A DNA stretch of 64,000 nt from Thermodesulfomicrobium sp. WS (lineage in GTDB: Bacteria; Desulfobacterota; Desulfovibrionia; Desulfovibrionales; Desulfomicrobiaceae), in assembly GCF_027925145.1 (NCBI RefSeq), contig NZ_AP027130.1, positions 806,001 through 870,000 on the forward strand, given 5' to 3'. This document shows positions 35,660 to 44,547 of this stretch, in pieces. The first letter of the stretch is position 1, and every line of letters begins with the position of its first letter. Under the pieces are notes generated by a model. It searched no databases. It was not told the origin of the DNA and saw nothing but the letters and a program-made list of their open reading frames with translations. Both the position numbers and the translations under genes were made by a program.

Positions 35660-36825
35660 TGGACGGCCGTACCCAGTTTCGCTTCGATGCGACGGCAGTG
35701 GAGACCCCGTGTTTCGTGGTGGACACGGGGCTCCTTGCCCGCAATCTGGAGATCTTGGGCGCAGTGAAGGCCCGTACTGGCTGCAAGATTTTGCTGGCCC
35801 TCAAAGGTTTTGCCATGTGGAGCGTGTTTGCCCAGCTGCGGGAGGTCCTCGATGGCGTCTGCGCCAGCTCTCCCCATGAAGCGCGCCTGGGGTGGGAGGA
35901 GTTCGGCGGCGAGGTGCACGCCTTTGCCGCTGCCTATTCCGAGGCCCATGTGCGTGCGCTCTGCGCCACGGCCGACCATGTGGTGTTCAACTCCTTTGGC
36001 CAGCTCACGCGGCTTAGGCCTGTGGTGGAGGCGGAGTGTGCACGCCTGGGCCGGCAGGTGCGGCTGGGCATCCGCATCAACCCCGAGCACTCCGAAGGCA
36101 CGGTGCCCATCTATGATCCGTGCAGTCCAGGCTCCCGTCTGGGGGTGCGGCGGCGGCATTTTCAGCCGGAACTCTTGGGTGGGGTGTCGGGCCTGCATTG
36201 GCACACGCTGTGCGAGCAGAACGCCGACAGCCTCGAGCGCACCGTGGCCGCAGCTGAGGCCGCCTTTGGGGAGTTTTTCTCCCGCATGGAGTACGTCAAC
36301 TTCGGCGGCGGACACCACATCACCCGCGTGGACTACGATGTGGCGTTGCTGTGCCGCATCGTCTCCTCCTTTCAGGATCGCTACGGGGTGCAGGTGTACT
36401 TGGAGCCCGGGGAGGCGGTGGCCCTCAATGCGGGCTATCTCGTGACCACCGTGCTCGACCTCATTGAGGCGGATATGCCCATGGCCATCCTCGACACCGC
36501 GGTGCCGGCGCACATGCCCGACGTCTTGGAGATGCCCTACCGGCCGCACATCGTGGGCTCGGGGGAGCCTTTCGAAAAACCGTACACCTATCGCCTGGGG
36601 GGGCTTTCGTGCCTTGCCGGTGACGTGGCTGGGGAATATTCCTTCGATGCGCCGTTAAAGCTGGGTCAGCGTCTGGTGTTCACGGACATGGCCCATTATT
36701 CCATGGTGAAGACCAACACCTTCAACGGCGTGGGCCTGCCCAGCATCTACACCTTCCATCCAGACCACGGCTTGCAATTAGTGCGGCGCTTCGGCTATGC
36801 AGACTTCAAGTGTCGCCTTTCGTAG
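35659..36825 (+). CDS. nspC: NspC, carboxynorspermidine decarboxylase
   Basis: Fold III PLP decarboxylase of 388 residues that completes the alternative route to spermidine or norspermidine. Hallmarks: ETPCFVVDTGLLARN, PLP lysine in LLALKGFAMWS, SGLHWHTLCEQN, NFGGGHHITRVDYD, and YLEPGEAVAL. The ATG at 35659 shares its A with the upstream stop; a GTG one codon earlier could also serve. Translationally coupled to the synthase. Confidence 0.93.
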   Translation: MDGRTQFRFDATAVETPCFVVDTGLLARNLEILGAVKARTGCKILLALKGFAMWSVFAQLREVLDGVCASSPHEARLGWEEFGGEVHAFAAAYSEAHVRALCATADHVVFNSFGQLTRLRPVVEAECARLGRQVRLGIRINPEHSEGTVPIYDPCSPGSRLGVRRRHFQPELLGGVSGLHWHTLCEQNADSLERTVAAAEAAFGEFFSRMEYVNFGGGHHITRVDYDVALLCRIVSSFQDRYGVQVYLEPGEAVALNAGYLVTTVLDLIEADMPMAILDTAVPAHMPDVLEMPYRPHIVGSGEPFEKPYTYRLGGLSCLAGDVAGEYSFDAPLKLGQRLVFTDMAHYSMVKTNTFNGVGLPSIYTFHPDHGLQLVRRFGYADFKCRLS

Positions 36826-36897
36826 CCGGCTTTATGTGGGGCAGCGTCTCAAGAGGCGCAGAGAATCTGGCATCGGCAACGTGTCATGGAGGGGCTT

Positions 36898-37419
36898 ATG
36901 GAACTCATCGGAAAGAAGGTCATGATCTTCGTGGAAGAGATGTACAACGATTACGAATACATCTATCCCTACTACCGGTTGCTGGAAGCCGGGGCCGAGG
37001 TGGCGGTGGTGGGCCCAGCGGCTGGGGCCAAATACACGGGTAAGGCCGGGACCACGGCGGTGAGCACCCTGGCGGCGGCCGAGGCCAAGACCGCGGAGTT
37101 CGTCGGCCTGGTCATCCCGGGCGGCTACGCCCCGGACATGATGCGTCGGCACCCGGCCATGGTGGACGTGGTGCGGCAGATGGACGCCGCGGGCAAGGTG
37201 ATCGCCGCCATCTGCCATGCGGGGTGGATGCTTGCTTCGGCCAAGATCCTGCGCGGCCGCACGGTGACTTCCTTTTTCGCCATTCGGGACGATTTGGAGC
37301 ACGCTGGCGCCACCTGGATCGATCAGGAGGTGGTGCAGGATGGTAATCTCATCACCAGCCGCACCCCGGCGGATCTGCCGGCCTTCATGCGTGCGGTGGT
37401 AGCGGCGTTGCGGGGATGA
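36898..37419 (+). CDS. DJ-1/PfpI-family protein
   Basis: A 173-residue class I glutamine-amidotransferase-like protein. Nucleophilic cysteine elbow VIAAICHAGWML, GLVIPGGYAPD before it, and an acidic Glu in FVEEMYNDYE as in PfpI. Such proteins include chaperone, glyoxalase or stress enzymes; the exact role is unclear. The ATG at 36898 follows GGAGGGG; an ATG at 36886 would bury it. 72 bases after nspC, so perhaps the same transcript. Confidence 0.85.
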   Translation: MELIGKKVMIFVEEMYNDYEYIYPYYRLLEAGAEVAVVGPAAGAKYTGKAGTTAVSTLAAAEAKTAEFVGLVIPGGYAPDMMRRHPAMVDVVRQMDAAGKVIAAICHAGWMLASAKILRGRTVTSFFAIRDDLEHAGATWIDQEVVQDGNLITSRTPADLPAFMRAVVAALRG

Positions 37420-37496
37420 TGATCGGGCGCGGCCTGGGCGTCGTCCGTGGCCGCGCTGGTGGGGCGATTTCGATGCAGACACGGCAAGGAGCAGGC

Positions 37497-38642
37497 ATGG
37501 AGTGTAATCCCTGGTGCGCGGAGCTCACCTCCTTCAAGGTCATGGACGTGCTCGAGCGGGCCGGCGAATTGGAGCGGATGGGCCGCAGCATCATTCATCT
37601 GGAGATCGGGGAGCCTGATTTCCCCACCCCCGAGGCAGTACGCCGGGCGGCCATTGCAGCCATCGAGCGCGGGGAGACCCATTATACCCACTCCCAGGGG
37701 ATTTTGCCGCTGCGCGAGGCCATTGCCGAGCATTACCGCGCTACGTACGGGGTCGTCGTGGACCCGGACCAGATCGTGGTGACCCCGGGCACCTCACCGG
37801 CCATGCTCCTTGTATTTTCGCTGCTCTTGCGACCTGGACAGAAGGTCGTGCTGACCGACCCGTCCTACGCCTGTTACCCGAATTTCTTGCGTTTTGCCGG
37901 TGCGTCTCCACTTTTTGTGCCGGTGCGCGCAGAGGACGGCTTTCAGATCGATGTGGACGCCGTGCGCCGGGTGCTGGGGCCGGACGTGGCCGGGGTGCTC
38001 ATCAATTCTCCGGCCAATCCTACGGGCGCGGTCCTCGAAGACCGGGTGCTGGAAGGCCTGGCCGGTTTGGGAGTCCCCATCTTTTCCGACGAGATCTACC
38101 AGGGGCTCGTGTACGCCGGTCGGGCGCGCAGCATGCTGGAGTTCACGGACAACTGCTTTGTCTTCAACGGGTTTTCCAAACTCTACGCCATGACCGGCTG
38201 GCGCTTGGGCTACGTCATCGCGCCCAAGCGGTTCGTGGAGCGGCTGCGCACCATGCAGCAGAACTTCTTTCTCTGCACCAGTTCCATCGCCCAATGGGCG
38301 GGGCTTGCAGCCCTCACCCAGACCGCGGCGGATGTGGCGCACATGCGGGCGGTGTATGACCAGCGCCGCCGTTTTCTCATCCAAGAGCTCCGGGCCTTGG
38401 GGTTGGGCGTGGCCGTGGAGCCCACCGGCGCCTTTTACGTGTTCGCCGATGCCCGGCACCTGACCGGCGACTCCTTGGGCTTTGCCTTCGACCTCTTGGA
38501 GAACGCGGGCGTCGGGGTGGCGCCGGGCATTGATTTCGGGCCGGGCGGCGAAGGGTTTTTGCGCTTCTCCTACGCCAACTCGTTGGAAAATATCGCGGAA
38601 GGTATGCGGCGTCTCCAAGGATATCTCGCGGGTCGTATGTAA
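37497..38642 (+). CDS. Class I/II PLP aminotransferase
   Basis: Aspartate-aminotransferase-superfamily enzyme of 381 residues. IHLEIGEPDFPTPEAV, VTPGTSPAM, NSPANPTGAV, SDEIYQGLVY, the PLP lysine in FNGFSKLYAMTGWRLGY and the late Arg in GFLRFSYANS are all present. Substrate cannot be assigned; alanine, aromatic or diaminopimelate-type are possible. The ATG at 37497 follows AAGGAG; the frame opens 27 codons earlier, overlapping the preceding stop, but without a site. Confidence 0.88.
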   Translation: MECNPWCAELTSFKVMDVLERAGELERMGRSIIHLEIGEPDFPTPEAVRRAAIAAIERGETHYTHSQGILPLREAIAEHYRATYGVVVDPDQIVVTPGTSPAMLLVFSLLLRPGQKVVLTDPSYACYPNFLRFAGASPLFVPVRAEDGFQIDVDAVRRVLGPDVAGVLINSPANPTGAVLEDRVLEGLAGLGVPIFSDEIYQGLVYAGRARSMLEFTDNCFVFNGFSKLYAMTGWRLGYVIAPKRFVERLRTMQQNFFLCTSSIAQWAGLAALTQTAADVAHMRAVYDQRRRFLIQELRALGLGVAVEPTGAFYVFADARHLTGDSLGFAFDLLENAGVGVAPGIDFGPGGEGFLRFSYANSLENIAEGMRRLQGYLAGRM

Positions 38643-38712
38643 GATTGTGTGCGGGCGGTTTTGCTCCATGCACAAACCCAAGTGTGCTCGCATCACTTCA
38701 GGGGAGCGATGT

Positions 38713-38949
38713 ATGGACGTGGAAGTGGCGGTCAATGGACCGTGCTGTTCGGGATGCGGGGCTTGCGTGGAGCTTGCCCCGGAGGTCTTCGCCCTTGATG
38801 CCGGTGGTACGGCGCAGGTGATCTGCAGTCGCTGTCCGCAAGAAGTGGCCTGCAAGGCGGCACAGTACTGTCCCGAAGACTGTATCGAGGTTATGGTTCC
38901 GGGAACCAGCGCAGAGTCGGCATGCCACGAAGCAGACCGAACTCGGTAG
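38713..38949 (+). CDS. [4Fe-4S] ferredoxin, single-cluster type
   Basis: A 78-residue acidic ferredoxin: CSGCGACVELAPEVFALD gives CxxCxxC, and a remote CPEDCIEV supplies the fourth ligand, the pattern of Desulfovibrio-type monocluster ferredoxins. Additional cysteines (CSRCPQEVAC) could bind a second centre or form a disulfide. GGGGAG precedes the ATG. Its last 59 bases overlap the convergent mqnA coding region, an unusually long overlap. Redox partner unknown. Confidence 0.82.
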   Translation: MDVEVAVNGPCCSGCGACVELAPEVFALDAGGTAQVICSRCPQEVACKAAQYCPEDCIEVMVPGTSAESACHEADRTR

Positions 38950-39745
38950 CATACGCCCCAAAGCAGGTGAGTGCCGCCTGCTCTTCCGGCCCAAGATCGG
39001 AATGCATGGTGCGCCAGTAGGCGAGTACGGCCTCGGCAGGGATGCCGTGCAGGGTGGCGGCCAGGGGCGCGAGCTCGGGGAGGCGTTGGGGGAGGGTGCG
39101 GGAGATGGCGGTCAGGGCCTCGTGGAGTTGGGTAATGGCTTCGCGGTGCTCGGCAATGCTTGCCGCGCGCACGATCCACACCGCAAAAACAAAGGGCAGC
39201 CCAGTGAAATGGTGCCAGGCCGTGGCCAGGTCGATGACCTGCCAGCCCGGCGGTGGATTCAGCCACCGCTCCAGGGCGATGTTGCCGATCTCCAGATGCG
39301 GCCGGCCTGTGTCCAGTCCGTGGCCCGGGGGGCACGGCTGCCATTGGGGCTCCGGCAGCCGCCATGCCCGGTGCCAGAGGATGCGCAGCAAGGCCGACGA
39401 GGTGGCTGAGGCTGTGGATACCAGCACCGGCCCGGGATGGTGTTCCATCCATCGCCCCAGCTCTTCCAGGGGGGTCGGGGAAAGCATGAGCACGCTTTGC
39501 ACCTGGTGGCGGGCGCAGATACCGTGGCCGGCGAGCAGGCGGTAGTGTTCCGCCCCTTGCAAGTACTCGAAGGAACTGGAGGGAGAAACGTCCAGCCGGC
39601 CTTCGCGCAGGGCGCGGTTGAGTTCGCTGGGGTGCCCGGGCAGATGGACGCAGCCCCTGCCTTCCGGCAGCAGCCGGGCGAGCAGTTGGAACACGTGCCA
39701 GACGTTGAGATAATCGATGCGCCCGAGGCGCAAGGGAAGCGGCAT
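38891..39745 (-). CDS. mqnA: MqnA, chorismate dehydratase (futalosine pathway)
   Basis: First committed enzyme of the futalosine route to menaquinone, removing water from chorismate (about 284 residues). LRLGRIDYLNVWHVF opens the protein as in MqnA; SPSSSFEYLQ and LEIGNIALERW are in the right places, and the two-lobed periplasmic-binding-like fold fits. The ATG at 39745 is preferred; a TTG at 39757 lies in the T tract of the preceding terminator. It is downstream of adk and may depend on read-through. Confidence 0.82.
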   Translation of the reverse strand: MPLPLRLGRIDYLNVWHVFQLLARLLPEGRGCVHLPGHPSELNRALREGRLDVSPSSSFEYLQGAEHYRLLAGHGICARHQVQSVLMLSPTPLEELGRWMEHHPGPVLVSTASATSSALLRILWHRAWRLPEPQWQPCPPGHGLDTGRPHLEIGNIALERWLNPPPGWQVIDLATAWHHFTGLPFVFAVWIVRAASIAEHREAITQLHEALTAISRTLPQRLPELAPLAATLHGIPAEAVLAYWRTMHSDLGPEEQAALTCFGAYATEFGLLRGMPTLRWFPEP

Positions 39746-39757
39746 GGCGGAAAACAA

Positions 39758-39783
39758 CGCGCCTGGAGACCTCTCCAGGCGCG
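39758..39783 (-). terminator. Palindromic terminator between adk and mqnA
   Basis: Perfect 12-bp arms CGCGCCTGGAGA / TCTCCAGGCGCG with a two-base spacer, 15 bases past the adk stop and followed on the minus strand by a T-rich GTTGTTTT. A strong intrinsic terminator placed immediately before mqnA. Confidence 0.75.
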
Positions 39784-39798
39784 CGTCGTTGGCACGTC

Positions 39799-40470
39799 TT
39801 AGCTCAGCTGGGCGAGCAGGGTTTCCTTGATCTCGGTGATGGAGCCTTCGCCGTTGAGCTCAATGTATTTGAATCCGGCCTCGTTGGCCAGGTTCTTGAA
39901 GTAGTAGCAGGCGGCCAGGGTGCCGGTTTCGGTGTTGTAGTAGATGTCGTGACGTTTGTTGATGGCCTCTTCGTCCTGGTCATCACTGCGGGCCGAGAGC
40001 TCACCGCCGCACACCCGGCACTTGCCGTCCACCGGCTTGATGGCGTCGATAAAAATGTTGTTGGGGTGGTTGGGATCGTTCTTGCAAAGACGGCGGCCCA
40101 TGATGCGGTTTTTGGCCACCTCGCGCGGCAGCAGGATCTCGATGACGTAGTTGAGCTTCACGCCGTCGGCCTTGAGGGCCTCCCACAGCTTCTGGGCCTG
40201 GACGATGGAGCGGGGAAAGCCGTCCAGCAGCCAGCCGTTGGGGCCGGCCTTCTTGAGCACGTCGAGCACCATGGGGATGGTGATGTCGTCGGGCACCAGC
40301 TCGCCGCGGTCGATGTACTCCTTGGCCTTTTTGCCCAGTTCCGTGCCGCCGCCGATGTGCTGGCGGAAGATGGCGCCGGATTCGATGTGGTCCAGATTGT
40401 ACTTCTGTTTGACCAGCGACCCCTGGGTGCCTTTGCCGCTGCCATTGGGTCCGAAAATCAGGATGTTCAC
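39799..40470 (-). CDS. adk: Adk, adenylate kinase (zinc-lid form)
   Basis: ATP:AMP phosphotransferase of 223 residues. P-loop GPNGSGKGTQ at residues 7-16, NMP-binding IESGAIFRQHI, DGFPRSIVQAQ and the lid with CKNDP..KCRVCGGELSARSDDQ. The lid is enlarged and holds Cys residues consistent with a structural zinc. The start is GTG (40468-40470) with AAAGGAGGG before it. It is transcribed alone or with mqnA; a strong hairpin follows. Confidence 0.92.
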   Translation of the reverse strand: MNILIFGPNGSGKGTQGSLVKQKYNLDHIESGAIFRQHIGGGTELGKKAKEYIDRGELVPDDITIPMVLDVLKKAGPNGWLLDGFPRSIVQAQKLWEALKADGVKLNYVIEILLPREVAKNRIMGRRLCKNDPNHPNNIFIDAIKPVDGKCRVCGGELSARSDDQDEEAINKRHDIYYNTETGTLAACYYFKNLANEAGFKYIELNGEGSITEIKETLLAQLS

Positions 40471-40574
40471 GATGAGCCCTCCTTTGCAAAAAATTTCACA
40501 ACCGCCTATCCCTCGGCGTGGGGGCTGTCAACGTCGGACCACGGAGCCGTGTCGTTGCGTGCGTGAAGGTTGCC

Positions 40575-42584
40575 TTACTCCAAGCGGAACCGGCCCACCA
40601 AGGACTGCAGCTCCGCCGCCAACTCGGCCAGGCGTTGGGCGCTGGCCAAGGTCTCGCGGCTTACCGCGCCCATTTGTGCCCCGGCATCGTTGACCTTGGC
40701 GATCTCGCTCGTGATGCTTGCCACAACACCTGCGTTCTGTTCCGCCAATCCTCCGGCCTCAGTCACCCCGTCCAGGGTCTTGGCGATGTTCGCCGCCATC
40801 TCCTGCATGGCCTGGGCCTGTTCGTCGATGACCAGGGCAATGCGCTCCACGATCTCTCCCACTTGATGGAATACCTGGGCAAAGCGTTCCACCGCGGCGT
40901 TGACCGAGGTGGTCGCCCCCTGCACCCCGTCGATGCGCTGGCGGATCTGTCCGGTGGCTTGGGCGGTCTGGTTGGCGAGCTCCTTGATTTCATTGGCCAC
41001 TACCGCGAATCCCCGGCCTGCCTCGCCGGCTCGGGCGGCCTCGATGGTGGCGTTCAAGGCGAGCAAGTTGGTCTGCGAGGAGATCCCTGCAATGGCCTCG
41101 CTCACGGTGCCGATCTCCTGCGCTGCTGCCACCAGTCCGGTGAGGATGCGCTGGACCTCAGCCACCTGGCCGGCCGCTTCCTGACTGATGTGTCGGGCTT
41201 GGGTCGTCTGGCCGGCCACCTCCCGTACCGTGGTGCTCATCTCTTCGGCCGCGGCGGCCACGCCTTCCAGATTGCGGCTGGCCTCCTGCATGCGCCTCGC
41301 CACGGAAGCCGTGTTGATGCTCATTTCTTCGGCGGCCACGGCCACGGTATTGGCGCGATTCGATGTCTCGCGCACGGCGGCGTCCATCTGCTGCGCCCGG
41401 GCGCTGGTGGAGGTGGCGGTATGGTCCAATTGGCGGGAGACCTCGCGCACCGCCTGCACCAGCTTGGCCATGGAGCCCACAAAGCAGTTGAAGTCCCGGG
41501 CGATCTGCCCCAGTTCGTCCTTGCCCTCGGCAAGACGCATGGACAAATCGCCTTCGCCCTGGGCAATTTCCGACAGCGCGCGGTTGACCTGGCGCATGCT
41601 GCGCACGATGGTGACGGCAAAAAAGATCGATATGCCGATGGCCAAGACCGCGATGGCGACCACAAAGCCGATGGTGCTCCAAAAACTCCGCTGTCCTTCG
41701 GCGCTGATCGTGACCAGGCGTGCTTGCACATCAGCCGTCTCGGCGGCGATGATCTCGGCCATATCGTTGATTTTCTGGGAAATACTACGGAAATAATCGG
41801 CAGGAACAACCCCGAACCTGCCTTCCGATGTCTTCTGGATGATCCGGTTGAGGATCTGATTGGTTTCCTGCCAATGGGGCGAGGAGCGGTAGCTCGTCAG
41901 CTTTTCCTTGCTCGCCTTGGTGAGCACGAGGGCGGGAGAGGTGAGCCCGGCGTCTGCCTCGGCCTTGAGGGAGAGCAGGGTGATGAATTGCGCCTCGGTC
42001 AGAGGCTTGTCCTGGGCCAGGATCTCGGCGCCGAGGGCTCGCAGCCGCCCTACGCTCTCCTTGGCGTGCTCGAGGACGATGAGCCCGCCGAGGACTTTGC
42101 CGAGCCCCTTGGTGGTCCGGGAATTGACGATGGCCCCCTGAAGCTTGAGGAGATCCGTGATCATGGCGGTGTAGGTCTCGACGATGGCCGGGCCGAGGTC
42201 AGGAGATGGGGCGGCAAAGCGTGTTCGCGCCGCGCGCAGCCGCTCGCTCAGCCCACGCACGGGCTCCAGGGAAAAGCTGCCCACTGCAGCGCGTGCAAGC
42301 AGCCCGTCCACGGTGCGCAGGGCATTGTCCGTGGCGGTTCGGGCTGCGTCAAGACTCCCTTGGTCCGTGGCCTGACTCATCCACAGTATGGTGGTGCCGC
42401 GTTCTTTTTGGAGACGGTCCACCAGGGTCGAGGAGGCGGCAAAGAGCGGGATATTGCCGTGCATTTCCTCGACGATGGCCTGTTCTTCGAGCAGACCACG
42501 GATGGTGAGCGTCTCGGCCACGAGAAAGGCGACGAGCGGCAATGCGGCGACAAGGATGATGCGGTGCAAGACGGTAAGATGCAT
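40575..42584 (-). CDS. Methyl-accepting chemotaxis protein, NIT sensor domain
   Basis: A 669-residue transmembrane chemoreceptor. N-terminal helix (HRIILVAALPLVAFLVAE), a periplasmic all-helical region resembling the NIT (nitrate/nitrite-sensing) domain with LVDRLQKERGTTILWMSQ, and a second TM (TIGFVVAIAVLAIGISIFFAV). HAMP and a signalling hairpin follow, whose tip reads [26 protein letters not shown]. No C-terminal methylation-enzyme-docking pentapeptide is seen. Ligand not proven. TTGAGGAGG precedes the ATG. Confidence 0.9.
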   Translation of the reverse strand: MHLTVLHRIILVAALPLVAFLVAETLTIRGLLEEQAIVEEMHGNIPLFAASSTLVDRLQKERGTTILWMSQATDQGSLDAARTATDNALRTVDGLLARAAVGSFSLEPVRGLSERLRAARTRFAAPSPDLGPAIVETYTAMITDLLKLQGAIVNSRTTKGLGKVLGGLIVLEHAKESVGRLRALGAEILAQDKPLTEAQFITLLSLKAEADAGLTSPALVLTKASKEKLTSYRSSPHWQETNQILNRIIQKTSEGRFGVVPADYFRSISQKINDMAEIIAAETADVQARLVTISAEGQRSFWSTIGFVVAIAVLAIGISIFFAVTIVRSMRQVNRALSEIAQGEGDLSMRLAEGKDELGQIARDFNCFVGSMAKLVQAVREVSRQLDHTATSTSARAQQMDAAVRETSNRANTVAVAAEEMSINTASVARRMQEASRNLEGVAAAAEEMSTTVREVAGQTTQARHISQEAAGQVAEVQRILTGLVAAAQEIGTVSEAIAGISSQTNLLALNATIEAARAGEAGRGFAVVANEIKELANQTAQATGQIRQRIDGVQGATTSVNAAVERFAQVFHQVGEIVERIALVIDEQAQAMQEMAANIAKTLDGVTEAGGLAEQNAGVVASITSEIAKVNDAGAQMGAVSRETLASAQRLAELAAELQSLVGRFRLE

Positions 42585-43230
42585 GAAGTCCTCCTCAAGA
42601 CATGTCCGGGATGCCTGCGGTCGCGTGCGTATCCCGTGGTCGAAGGCTGGGAATGCTCAATGGTTCCTCGATGCGCGTTTCCCGACTGCCGTTGCGAGTG
42701 GCCACGGCGCCTGGGTGAGACAAGGGGTGCAGTTCCTCCTGCCCTACGCTTAAGCCGTGGTGCGGCCACGCTCACGGTGCCGACCACGGGCAGAGAGGTC
42801 TTCGGTGCACGACGCATGGACGCCTCCGTCTCAATGGCGCACAATACACCAAGGGGCGACCCTAATTTGCGCCAAGATGGCCCGTCGGTCAATGGGGGGC
42901 GTCTTCTTGGGGCGATTGTGCGTCACGGCACGAAGTCGTTGGGGCCATGGCGGGTGGCAGGCCATGGATATGTTCGGCAAGGAACAATCGTCTTGGAGGG
43001 TCAATCCTCCCGCAATTGCGCTCCGCTGCGTAACCGCGCCCTCCTGCGCCCGGACCGCCCATTTCCCAACCGCGGCCTGCGCTCCCGCTGCGCAACCGCG
43101 CTTCATTGCTGGGGCGAGGGCCGAGAGGCTCGATGCGATTGCCCTGAAGGAGTGGGGGGCGCTGCGCAATACTTATGCTTCGGCTCGGTTGGGGCCGTGA
43201 GACGACGGCCTCTGCGGGGGGCGGAGGGAC
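42585..43230. other. 646-base gap without a recognisable gene
   Basis: Several frames stay open here, mostly because of high GC, but none has a credible start, ribosome site or family resemblance. It contains two imperfect direct copies of GCTGCGyAACCGCGC (about 43025 and 43088). It sits between a chemoreceptor and an AT-rich cyclase gene and may be degraded sequence. Confidence 0.5.
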
Positions 43231-44547
43231 TCAAGCATGTCCGGTGTCCATCGGAGGGGAAATCTGTAGGGGAGAAAGTGAGGTGGCGAACTCGAGAGGA
43301 TATACCGCCAATGGATTGTCTTTTCCTTTGATACGGATTTCTCGCCGAGGACCAGTAGCCACTGTCTCTTCCATCATCCCCTGAACATCTTCCGACAGCA
43401 GTACTTCTCCCGGTTGTGCCGCACTCTCGATGCGCTTGGCGGTATTTACGGTGTCTCCAATGACGTCGTAGAATTTAACCCCCATGCTTCCTAAAAGTCC
43501 TTCAACGACCGGACCAATGTGGATGCCAATTCCGGCACTGATATGTTTTTTCGCGAGAGCATGGTTGACGTAGGTCCGCAGATCCATGGCCGCGCGAACC
43601 GCTGAATTTGCAGTGGGAAAAACGGCCATCACTTCATCTGCAGACAGTTTGAATTTGATTGTTTTGTGGCGAGAAAGAACAGATTCTGCGATTTGATAAT
43701 ATTCTGTTATGAGGTTTACAACAGATTCTGGAGATTGTGATTCACTCCAATGGGTAAAACCACGAATATCCATAAACAATACGGCACGTTCACGCCTCTC
43801 AAGGTTCAACGTGGATGGATCTAGGAATGTTTTTCCGAGCAAATCACGACCGAACAGCCATTCTGAATAGGTTCGAAGTTGCAGAGAAGTTTCTTTCAAA
43901 AGGCTAAGGTAGCGTTGTGCAGTCAAATTTGCAATTCCTGTGCTGATACCGAGAAATAGAACTACCAATCCAATGAATTGGTGGCTTGGGTCTCGGAAAA
44001 AAGCATCCAAAGAAAGTACTTGTTGAGGATTGGTGTATTTTTCAAAAAGACCGTACATTATAAAAAATATGATAGATGTGCGGGTCACATTCTCAATGAC
44101 GATGATGGCTGCGCTGAATACTGAAGACATCCAATGCTGGATGGTTTGGAGTGATCCGATGGTAAATGCAAAAATCCAATAGATGAGGTGATGTGGAGAG
44201 GAAAAAAAGCCGGGCCCTTCCAGGAGACTTTCTACCAAGGTGTAGAGCGCTGGCCCGATCAAATTTCCCCAAAAGCGGCGCGGATGAGCAGTCGTCTGCC
44301 AGCGTGTCAGCCAATAGGCCTGCATCATGCTCGCAGTGAGGATCACGTACAGATCAGGGGCGCGGAGATACTCTTGAGGGCGTTCGATGAGGATTTCCAG
44401 CAGGATGTTGACAATGGGAAAGTGGGCGGAATTACTGCAGAGTTCCAGCCAGAAACGTGTAGCAAACGAACCAGTGATTCTTGTTTCGAGAGGGGAAGGG
44501 CTTGGAGAATCCATGGGTTGGACCACCCTGATGGCGCTTTTGAACAT
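43231..44547 (-). CDS. Class III adenylate/guanylate cyclase, membrane-bound
   Basis: A 438-residue protein: about six hydrophobic helices in residues 40-215, a linker, then a class III cyclase domain. Metal-binding aspartates are in VLFMDIRGFTHW and KFKLSADEVMAVF, nucleotide contacts in YDVIGDTVNTAKRIESAA (with the transition-state Asn/Arg pair). The product, cAMP or cGMP, cannot be decided with certainty. The gene is clearly more AT-rich than its neighbours, a sign of transfer. The start is uncertain: 44547 or 44514. Confidence 0.85.
   Translation of the reverse strand: MFKSAIRVVQPMDSPSPSPLETRITGSFATRFWLELCSNSAHFPIVNILLEILIERPQEYLRAPDLYVILTASMMQAYWLTRWQTTAHPRRFWGNLIGPALYTLVESLLEGPGFFSSPHHLIYWIFAFTIGSLQTIQHWMSSVFSAAIIVIENVTRTSIIFFIMYGLFEKYTNPQQVLSLDAFFRDPSHQFIGLVVLFLGISTGIANLTAQRYLSLLKETSLQLRTYSEWLFGRDLLGKTFLDPSTLNLERRERAVLFMDIRGFTHWSESQSPESVVNLITEYYQIAESVLSRHKTIKFKLSADEVMAVFPTANSAVRAAMDLRTYVNHALAKKHISAGIGIHIGPVVEGLLGSMGVKFYDVIGDTVNTAKRIESAAQPGEVLLSEDVQGMMEETVATGPRREIRIKGKDNPLAVYPLEFATSLSPLQISPPMDTGHA

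Noticed and set aside
42757-43200. Open frame of about 147 codons in the chemoreceptor-cyclase gap
   Set aside because: No ribosome site, composition like shadow frames, no recognisable motif; several overlapping frames are equally open.
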